Shown here: piece after piece, positions 56,482 to 64,000 of the stretch
Layout: each line of letters begins with the position of its first letter
Position numbering within the stretch: position 1 is the first letter of the stretch
Source: Fontibacillus phaseoli
GTDB lineage: Bacteria; Bacillota; Bacilli; Paenibacillales; Paenibacillaceae
Reading direction: 5' to 3'
Assembly (NCBI RefSeq): GCF_003337355.1
Contig: NZ_QPJW01000013.1
Span: 60,722 to 124,721, forward strand
DNA length: 64,000 bases
The notes under the pieces: generated by a model
The model's input: the letters and a program-made list of their open reading frames with translations, nothing else
What the model was told of the DNA's origin: nothing
Database searches by the model: none
Program-made: the position numbers and the translations under genes

Positions 56482-59400
56482 GTGAACCGGGCGGAGAGTG
56501 GAAGCAAATACAGTTCTATGGCAGAACCGGGCCTGAGCAACTCGAGCTTACAATCGCCGCCGGAATAGGCGGGTATGGACATCTCAACACCGGTAAGGCG
56601 TATTTTGATGACCTGGAAATCAAAGAAGTCGATGTGTTGCCGGAAGGAGTAAGCCCGGTCTCCCTGGAGCAACCGACGGAACCTCCGCAAGGAGGAGATT
56701 CAGGAGATGCTGCGAGTCTTGAAGCCGGTACCGAAACGGTGGCGCAGTCGGTGTCGATACTGACAATCATGCTTTTCTCCGTCTTGTTCAGCCTCTTATT
56801 CGCCTTTTTATATCAAAAGGTACTTCGGCGTCAAAATGCCACTCTTGGGCAAACCGTAAGCCGGGGGCATATTTGGTTCGGTTTGCTACTATTAACGTCG
56901 TTTCTACTTCGCATCTGGATCGCATTGACGGTAGAAGGATTTCAGACCGACATGAGCACCTTTATGGCCTGGGCCCAGCATGCGGTAGACCGGGGAATCG
57001 GCGGTTTCTACGACGAAGGCATGTTTGCCGATTATCCTCCGGGATATATTTATATCCTTTATGTCATCGGTTCAATCCGCAGCGTCTTTTCCATGGACTT
57101 TGGGGCGGCTGGCACCCAGTTGCTTTTTAAAACGCCATCCATCCTTGCGGATTTGATCACAGGTTTCTTGATTTACCGGATGGCCAGCAAAAACCTCGGC
57201 AGCAAATACGCTATCGCTCTGTCTGTCTTGTACCTGTGGAACCCGGCCATCCTGGTCAATTCGTCGGCCTGGGGACAGGTGGATTCTTTTTACGTGCTAT
57301 TTCTCCTCATATCCATCATGACATTAACCGAGCGGCGCTTTGAACGCTCTGCCGTCTGGCTGGCTGTCGCTGCACTGATTAAACCGCAAACGCTCATTTT
57401 TGCACCGGTTTGGCTGATTGCTTGTTTTTATTACCGGGATGGAAAGCGAATTCTGAAAAGTTTGCTGTACGGGATTAGCGTCTTTGGGCTGCTTGCGCTT
57501 CCTTTCTTTTGGAACCAGGGCGGGCTCGGCGGACTTGTTGATTTATATCGCACAACCCTTGCCTCTTATCCATACGCCTCCGTGAACGCGTTCAACATCT
57601 ATGCCTTGTTCGGGCAAAATTGGTCTCCTTTGGATGCCGAGTGGTTATTTCTTACATTCCGAGTGTGGGGAGCCATCGCCATCCTTGGAGCGGTTGCCTA
57701 CGTGGGCTACATCGCCTTTAGAAAAAAAGGGCAGGGCCGTGATTTATCCAACTCCTATTTTCTAGCCATGGCACTGATCGTCATCGTGTTCGTTCTGGGG
57801 ACAAAAATGCATGAGCGTTATCTGTTCCCGGCCTTGATTTTAAGTTTGTTCTGTTTTATCCAGATCAAGGACCGTCGCTTACTCACCTTATTCATGGGGT
57901 TTAGCATAACCCAGTATGTGAATACGGCGTATGTTCTGAAACATTTAAATCTGGGAATAAGCCCTCAAACGGACGGCATTGTACTGATCTGCTCTTTGGC
58001 AAATGTAGCTCTGCTTGTTTATATGGTGTACCTCGGATTTGATATTTACGTAAAAAAAAGAATTAAGCCGCTGAAGCTATGGACGGATGCCGAGCAGCGG
58101 TTTAAGGACCGGGCATTGCTCACCGGATTGTCATCGCCCGCGGATGATTCAGGTACTTCCAAGCGATTTTCTGTCTTGAAGCGTGCCAAAGAGTGGAAAT
58201 GGATGGGCTTAATCTTGCTGCTATATTTGGCGGTAGCTTTATTTCAGCTTGGTTCGACCAGGGCGCCGCAGACCGCATGGACACCGGAACCGGACGAAAG
58301 CAGTTTTTATGTGGACTTCGGCGACACCAGACGGCTTGAACAAGTAAATATATTCGGCGGTACGGGAACCGGGAAATTCAAACTAGAATTCGGTAGCGAT
58401 GGCTCGGTTTGGGAACATCCGCTTGAAGTCACCGAAGATGTCGGCGAAGTATTGGCCTGGAAGAGTTACCCGGTCGGATTCGCGGCCAGATATGCAAAAG
58501 TTACGGTAACGGAAGCCGGGTTCTCGCTGAACGAGATGGTTTTCTATGAAGCAGGCAGCAAAACGCCGGTGCCCGTAATTCAAGTCCGCGAGGCAACGGA
58601 TGGTGCGGTCTTGACCGGGGAAAAAGCCGGCTTGCTGTTTGATGAGCCTTCGACAGCGGAGTCCAAGGCCGATTCTTATAATGGATCGTACTTTGATGAA
58701 ATTTACCATGCGCGTACTGCTTACGAATACTTGCATGGATTGTCTCCCTATGAAAATACTCATCCACCCCTCGGCAAAATATTTATAGCCGTCGGTATCC
58801 AGTTGTTCGGGTTGAATCCGTTCGGATGGCGCATCATGGGTACCTTGTTTGGAGCAGCCATGCTTCCGCTCATCTACGCGTTTTCGCTTCGTCTTTTCGG
58901 GCAGCGCAAATACGCCGTCATGTCCGCCGTGCTGTTTGCGGCTGAATTTATGCATTTTACGCAAACCCGGATCGCCACGATTGATGTGTACGCCGTATTT
59001 TTCATCCTTTTGATGTTTTACTTTATGAGCCGTTATTTCAGCTTGAATTTCAATCGGATCGGAGTCGGAAAGACACTCGTCCCGTTGTTTTGGGCCGGCC
59101 TGTTCTTCGGGATCGGAGTCTCAGCCAAATGGATTGTCGTTTACGGCGGGGCGGGACTTGCGCTGATGCTCGGATTTTCGATTTATATGCGCTGGCGGGA
59201 ATACGCCGCTGCCAAGCGAGCCTTGGCGGTGGGGGCAGTTCTAGAGCGTGAAGATATCAGTGAAGATGAAGGTGGTGAAGGAGAGCCGGCCCCGCTTTCG
59301 CTTTATCGTAAAACAGTAGCTCATTTTCCAAGAAATACGCTCATTACGCTCGGGTCTTGTCTGGTCTTTTTCGTTCTGATACCTGCCATCATCTATGCTT

Positions 59401-59987
59401 TGTCATTTATTCCGCCACTATCCGCTTCGCCGGAAGGATTCACCTGGAACGGCTTGATTCAGGCGCAAAAGAACATGTTCAATTATCACAGCAGTCTGGT
59501 GGGGAGCCATCCCTTCGCCTCGTCCTGGTGGGAATGGCCCTTTATGAAAAGACCCGTCTGGTATTACAGCGGGGAAGGCGATGCTTCAGGACTCGTATCG
59601 ACCATCGTTGTCATGGGAAATCCGCTAATCTGGTGGAGCGGCGTATTCCTGCTGATAGCTGCATTATGGCTGTCGTTGAAGCGGAAAGACCGAACCGCCT
59701 ATGTTATCTGGATCGCCTATTTTGCCCAATATGTTCCCTGGATGCTCGTATCACGGGAAACGTTCCTATATCATTATTTTGCCATGGTGCCGTTTCTGAT
59801 TCTGTCGATTGTGTATATAGCGAAAATACTGGAACAAAAGCGGCCGCAATGGAGTTGGATCGGAAAAGGGTACACCGTCGTGGCGGTATTGTTGTTTGCC
59901 ATGTTCTATCCGGTCTTGTCCGGCGTACAGGTGAGCTCGTTCTATGTGGAGCATATTTTGCGCTGGTTTCCTTCATGGTTATTTTGA
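56466..59987 (+). CDS. Double GT-C membrane glycosyltransferase (PMT/GT39-like)
   Basis: A 1173-residue protein, or about 1300 with the frame repaired. It has an N-terminal remnant of a binding domain (1-65), then a first GT-C module with Asp162 in FQTDMSTFM and DYPPGYIY, an F5/8-like discoidin stretch (about 610-700), and a second, PMT-type module with Asp744-Glu745 in SYFDEIYH and ENTHPPLGKIF. Both modules have ten or more membrane helices. Such enzymes move a sugar from a polyprenyl-phosphate to an acceptor outside the cell. It precedes a GT2 and GtrA gene that could supply the lipid-linked sugar. Acceptor unknown. Confidence 0.85.
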   Translation: MFPHLSEPGGEWKQIQFYGRTGPEQLELTIAAGIGGYGHLNTGKAYFDDLEIKEVDVLPEGVSPVSLEQPTEPPQGGDSGDAASLEAGTETVAQSVSILTIMLFSVLFSLLFAFLYQKVLRRQNATLGQTVSRGHIWFGLLLLTSFLLRIWIALTVEGFQTDMSTFMAWAQHAVDRGIGGFYDEGMFADYPPGYIYILYVIGSIRSVFSMDFGAAGTQLLFKTPSILADLITGFLIYRMASKNLGSKYAIALSVLYLWNPAILVNSSAWGQVDSFYVLFLLISIMTLTERRFERSAVWLAVAALIKPQTLIFAPVWLIACFYYRDGKRILKSLLYGISVFGLLALPFFWNQGGLGGLVDLYRTTLASYPYASVNAFNIYALFGQNWSPLDAEWLFLTFRVWGAIAILGAVAYVGYIAFRKKGQGRDLSNSYFLAMALIVIVFVLGTKMHERYLFPALILSLFCFIQIKDRRLLTLFMGFSITQYVNTAYVLKHLNLGISPQTDGIVLICSLANVALLVYMVYLGFDIYVKKRIKPLKLWTDAEQRFKDRALLTGLSSPADDSGTSKRFSVLKRAKEWKWMGLILLLYLAVALFQLGSTRAPQTAWTPEPDESSFYVDFGDTRRLEQVNIFGGTGTGKFKLEFGSDGSVWEHPLEVTEDVGEVLAWKSYPVGFAARYAKVTVTEAGFSLNEMVFYEAGSKTPVPVIQVREATDGAVLTGEKAGLLFDEPSTAESKADSYNGSYFDEIYHARTAYEYLHGLSPYENTHPPLGKIFIAVGIQLFGLNPFGWRIMGTLFGAAMLPLIYAFSLRLFGQRKYAVMSAVLFAAEFMHFTQTRIATIDVYAVFFILLMFYFMSRYFSLNFNRIGVGKTLVPLFWAGLFFGIGVSAKWIVVYGGAGLALMLGFSIYMRWREYAAAKRALAVGAVLEREDISEDEGGEGEPAPLSLYRKTVAHFPRNTLITLGSCLVFFVLIPAIIYALSFIPPLSASPEGFTWNGLIQAQKNMFNYHSSLVGSHPFASSWWEWPFMKRPVWYYSGEGDASGLVSTIVVMGNPLIWWSGVFLLIAALWLSLKRKDRTAYVIWIAYFAQYVPWMLVSRETFLYHYFAMVPFLILSIVYIAKILEQKRPQWSWIGKGYTVVAVLLFAMFYPVLSGVQVSSFYVEHILRWFPSWLF

Positions 59988-60043
59988 GTTTCGCATCCCC
60001 GGCAGGAGAGTAGCTAGTTAATGGATGAAAAGGAGGAATTGTG

Positions 60044-61057
60044 ATGGCGATCGGCTGCAGTATTATCGTTCCGATGTTTAATGAAGAGGAAGTGATCCGG
60101 CATACGTATACCCGCTTGAAGCAGGTCATGGATTTCTCCGGAGAAAAGTATGAGATTATTTTTGTGAATGACGGAAGCGCCGACCGGACGGCGGAGATCG
60201 TGGAGGAAATCTGTCAGCGGGATTCCGACGTGCGGTTAATCCAGTTCTCCCGGAATTTCGGCCATCAGATCGCCATTAGCGCCGGCATGGATTATGCTGC
60301 TGGTCAATCGATTGTGATTATTGACGCCGATCTTCAGGATCCCCCGGAAGTCATTCTGGAAATGCTCGATAAATGGAAGGAAGGATACGAAGTTGTTTAT
60401 GGCAAACGCGTAAAGCGCAAGGGCGAAAGTCTGTTCAAGAAAATTACGGCGTTGATGTTTTACCGTTTGCTCGGGAAGTTAACTCAGGTCGATATTCCTT
60501 TGGATACCGGGGATTTTCGATTGATCGACCGTAAAGTATGCGACGTCCTCAAAGGGCTAAAGGAGAAAAACCGCTTTGTTCGCGGGTTGGTCGGATGGGC
60601 CGGATTTCGTCAGACCCGGGTGGAATATGTGCGCGAGGAACGGTTTGCTGGCGTAACCAAATACCCTTTGCGCAAAATGCTGCGTTTCGCTGCGGACGGA
60701 ATAACGTCTTTTTCCCATAAACCGTTGAAAATCGCCTCATATTTAGGGTTTGTACTCTCCTTCTCCAGTTTTATATACTTGTTTATCGTACTTCTGCAAA
60801 AATGGCTTGAATTTGGCATGGTACCCGGATGGGCCTCGATCGTAGCGATTAATCTGTTTTTCAACGGGATCGTATTGATGCTGCTTGGCGTGATGGGGGA
60901 GTATATCGGCCGTATTTATGATGAGACGAAGGATCGCCCTTTGTATATTGTTCGTGAGAAGTTGGGGTTTGAACTGGAAGAGGCCGGGATTTCCGGAACG
61001 AAATCATCCTTTTCTGAAGAAATACTTAGGGATCAGGTAGAGGAATATGCTGGTTAA
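60044..61057 (+). CDS. Polyprenyl-phosphate glycosyltransferase (GT2, GtrB-like)
   Basis: A 337-residue GT-A enzyme that links a nucleotide sugar to undecaprenyl-phosphate. DADLQDPPEVI carries the DXD-like acidic site, NDGSADRTAEIV the nucleotide region; two C-terminal helices (about 230-290) anchor it. Relatives are DPM1/GtrB/YkoT. ATG 60044 has AGGAGG 7 bases upstream (GTG 60041 also in frame). It overlaps the GtrA gene by 11 bases. Confidence 0.93.
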   Translation: MAIGCSIIVPMFNEEEVIRHTYTRLKQVMDFSGEKYEIIFVNDGSADRTAEIVEEICQRDSDVRLIQFSRNFGHQIAISAGMDYAAGQSIVIIDADLQDPPEVILEMLDKWKEGYEVVYGKRVKRKGESLFKKITALMFYRLLGKLTQVDIPLDTGDFRLIDRKVCDVLKGLKEKNRFVRGLVGWAGFRQTRVEYVREERFAGVTKYPLRKMLRFAADGITSFSHKPLKIASYLGFVLSFSSFIYLFIVLLQKWLEFGMVPGWASIVAINLFFNGIVLMLLGVMGEYIGRIYDETKDRPLYIVREKLGFELEEAGISGTKSSFSEEILRDQVEEYAG

Positions 61058-61481
61058 GTGGCTTCATCCGTCTTTGTTTCAATTTATAAAATTCAATATG
61101 GTCGGGGTGTTGAACACAACCGTGGATTTTGCGGTTTTTGCGGCATTGACAGGATGGGGAATCGGAAACGGAACAGCTCAGATTCTTTCCTATTCCGTAG
61201 GTACGGTGAATAGTTTTTTGATGAACAAAGGTTACACCTTCAAGGATCGAGAAGTTACTGGAAGAATGAAGCTATTTGAAGTAAAGCAGTTTCTCCGGTT
61301 CGTAGTTCTTAATTTAATTGTACTGACTGTTTCTCTGGTCTTACTGACGCTCATGGCTTCACATGCCGGGCTCCATGCTCTAATTGCCAAACTTGGAGTC
61401 ACTTGCATCACGCTTATCTTGAATTTTTATGGAAGCCGAAAGTGGGTATTTCGGGAGCGGCGTTATTCACCCGGAGATTAG
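61047..61481 (+). CDS. GtrA-family membrane protein
   Basis: A 144-residue protein with four membrane helices. FIKFNMVGVLNTTVDFAVF at the start and SRKWVFRERR at the end are family marks. GtrA proteins are thought to flip polyprenyl-linked sugars or to assist GtrB. The start lies inside the end of the GT2 gene, so the two are coupled. Confidence 0.93.
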   Translation: MLVKWLHPSLFQFIKFNMVGVLNTTVDFAVFAALTGWGIGNGTAQILSYSVGTVNSFLMNKGYTFKDREVTGRMKLFEVKQFLRFVVLNLIVLTVSLVLLTLMASHAGLHALIAKLGVTCITLILNFYGSRKWVFRERRYSPGD

Positions 61482-61614
61482 TCTGTTGATGAATTAATAA
61501 AAAATATTATCTTCGTTTGATTGTAAATAGTCATAGGGCAAGCCTTAGTCCAATACAATAAATTGATTTTAAGTGTGGATTTTGCAAGATATCAATTGTA
61601 CTGGAGTGGGCAGA

Positions 61615-62571
<957 letters not shown>

Positions 62572-62646
62572 TTTCATATTTCTATGAAAGAGAAGTGAAG
62601 AGATAAACTCTTTACTTCTCTATTTAGGCTGGAGGGAATTGCAGGT

Positions 62647-63324
62647 ATGCGTAAAATTGCTTATTTGCTGATAGGGCTAGGCATTTTAATCATCTTGTTT
62701 CCGAAAATGAATGAATGGATCGACGATATAAAGCAGCAGAAATTGTTGGAAGCCGTGAAGACCAGCGCAGTTTTGGAGGAGAACGGGGCCGAAAATGAAA
62801 GTCTACGTAATGAATATTTGGTTATGTCCCAAGCATTGGAGACTCAATCTAATGAGACCGAAGTTAAAGCAAAAACAATAATAAATGGGAACATTGTAAA
62901 AGAAAAGAGTAGTAAAACAGAACACAAGCGGGGGATAGCAGTTATAAAAATTTCAAAAATTGATCTGGAGTTACCCGTTCTTGAAGGTGCGACAAAATCC
63001 AACATGAAATACGCAGCCGCTCATCTGAAGGAAACCACATCATTGGGAGGGGTAGGAAATGCTGCAATAGCGGCTCACAGGGCCCACACTAAAGGCAGAT
63101 TGTTCAATCGTCTGAACGAAATGGAAATCGGCGATGAAATTATTATAGAAGCAAAAGGAAGTCAGTTTGTTTATACGGTAGATAAAATATCAATCGTAAA
63201 ACCTACCGATGTTTCTGTATTGGACATCAAGAACCCCGACGATAAAGTCTTAACCCTGATCACTTGCGATCCTCTTGTAAATCCAACCCATAGATTGATA
63301 GTACGTGCAAAAATACATTTGTAA
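62647..63324 (+). CDS. Class D sortase
   Basis: A 225-residue transpeptidase with an N-terminal membrane helix (1-19), catalytic His144 (AAHRAH), Cys207 (LITCDPL) and Arg216 (THRLIVRA). It would cut a sorting signal and join the protein to the wall. The neighbouring LPKTG protein is the obvious substrate, though class D enzymes often prefer LPNTA- or LPQTG-like signals. GGAGGGA lies about 10 bases before the ATG. Confidence 0.93.
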   Translation: MRKIAYLLIGLGILIILFPKMNEWIDDIKQQKLLEAVKTSAVLEENGAENESLRNEYLVMSQALETQSNETEVKAKTIINGNIVKEKSSKTEHKRGIAVIKISKIDLELPVLEGATKSNMKYAAAHLKETTSLGGVGNAAIAAHRAHTKGRLFNRLNEMEIGDEIIIEAKGSQFVYTVDKISIVKPTDVSVLDIKNPDDKVLTLITCDPLVNPTHRLIVRAKIHL

Positions 63325-63357
63325 AATAACAGCCATCAAGAATCCAGGTTTTTCAAT

Positions 63358-63386
63358 TTGTAATTAAGCTCAATGTTTGGTATAGT
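63358..63386 (+). promoter_or_regulatory. rRNA operon promoter P1
   Basis: TTGTAA and TATAGT with a 17-base spacer, about 340 bases before 16S. Confidence 0.65.
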
Positions 63387-63453
63387 AATACATGTCGCTT
63401 TTGGCGGCCGGGTTTTCGATAAAAAGCGAGTGATTATAACAAATAAAAAATGC

Positions 63454-63482
63454 TTGCTTTCTTGGTTTTAACCTGATACACT
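63454..63482 (+). promoter_or_regulatory. rRNA operon promoter P2
   Basis: TTGCTT and TACACT with a 17-base spacer, 96 bases after P1. The tandem layout is normal for Bacillus-type rrn operons. Confidence 0.7.
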
Positions 63483-63522
63483 ATGAAAGTTGCCGCTGAT
63501 GAGGCGGTGATGAAAAAAGCGA

Positions 63523-63701
63523 AGTTGATCTTTGAAAACTGAACAACGAGTGAGTATTAAAATGGATGAATTTGAATCGACTTTGTGTCGTTTGAAATTC
63601 CATCCTATGAGAATTAATTTTCTCGTCAGTTTTTCTAAATGAGCAAGTCAAACACTTTGATGGAAAGCCACTCCCCTTCGGGAGAGTAGATCCTTCCATC
63701 T
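63523..63701 (+). promoter_or_regulatory. 16S rRNA leader with boxA-like site and processing stem
   Basis: TGATCTTTGAAAACTGAACAA (about 63526-63546) is a boxA-like antitermination leader. A stem GATGGAA...ACTCCCC / GGAGAGT...TTCCATC at about 63659-63701 precedes the mature 16S end. Confidence 0.6.
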
Positions 63702-64000
63702 TTATTGGAGAGTTTGATCCTGGCTCAGGACGAACGCTGGCGGCGTGCCTAATACATGCAAGTCGAGCGGACTTGATGGAGAGCTTGCTCTCCGGATAGT
63801 TAGCGGCGGACGGGTGAGTAACACGTAGGCAACCTGCCTGTAAGACTGGGATAACTACCGGAAACGGTAGCTAATACCGGATAATTTATTTCTTCGCATG
63901 GAGAGATAATGAAAGACGGAGCAATCTGTCACTTACGGATGGGCCTGCGGCGCATTAGCTAGTTGGTGGGGTAACGGCTCACCAAGGCGACGATGCGTAG
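63702..64000 (+). rRNA. rrs: 16S ribosomal RNA, 5' part
   Basis: Begins TTGGAGAGTTTGATCCTGGC and runs off the window. The GGATAGTTAGCGGCGGACGG and AACACGTAGGCAACCTGCC stretches fit Paenibacillus-type 16S. Only about 300 bases are present; the exact 5' end may vary by a few bases. Confidence 0.97.

Overview
The window is chromosomal DNA of a low-GC Gram-positive spore-former, most probably Paenibacillus or a close relative. The partial 16S rRNA at the right end has a Paenibacillus-like 5' region. The gene set fits: class YesMN-type two-component sensing of sugars, GH65 phosphorylases, HD-GYP protein, YneF, LytR-CpsA-Psr protein and copper-amine-oxidase-like wall domains. Most of the window is GC-balanced housekeeping DNA with strong GGAGG ribosome binding sites. 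About 53.2-54.0 kb and 61.5-63.3 kb are visibly more A+T rich.

Layout. 0-8.4 kb: acpS, mutY, a small orphan and sodA (minus), a GNAT acetyltransferase, lepB, rnhA, queG, an HD-GYP protein, yneF and folE. 8.5-16 kb: a DUF2935-superoxide dismutase fusion, two alpha/beta hydrolases (one membrane anchored, one secreted), an IclR regulator, a DUF1648/DUF5808 membrane protein with its GntR regulator, and a MarR remnant. 16.2-20.7 kb (minus): ABM monooxygenase, MarR regulator, nitroreductase and aconitase. 20.9-28.3 kb (plus): amidase-domain protein, ddl, a small gene overlapping uvsE, fabI, an inositol-monophosphatase-family protein, a small charged protein and a secreted GDSL esterase. 28.3-29.1 kb: methyltransferase (minus).

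29.5-41.7 kb is a coherent carbohydrate locus: two tandem GH65 disaccharide phosphorylases, beta-phosphoglucomutase, a YesM-type histidine kinase, an AraC-type response regulator, two ABC permeases and a lipoprotein binding protein. A sugar would be sensed outside, imported intact and split by phosphate to glucose plus beta-glucose-1-phosphate, which the mutase passes to glycolysis. The ABC ATPase is not here. A shared bidirectional terminator separates this locus from hemL and an LCP cell-wall protein (minus).

44.4-55.9 kb: bcp peroxiredoxin, a polysaccharide deacetylase, a MoxR-DUF58-transglutaminase operon, guaA, an A+T-rich orphan membrane protein, and a purine-permease gene preceded by a clear guanine-type purine riboswitch with a terminator.

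56.0-63.3 kb is the most interesting part. It has a very large double GT-C (PMT-like) membrane glycosyltransferase whose N-terminal binding domain is split by a one-base frameshift, then a GT2 polyprenyl-sugar synthase and a GtrA-like protein. Next come a secreted LPKTG wall protein with 56 uninterrupted Pro-Thr dipeptides and a class D sortase. I infer a candidate module for glycosylating and anchoring a mucin-like surface protein. The window ends in tandem rRNA promoters, a leader and the first ~300 bases of a 16S rRNA gene.
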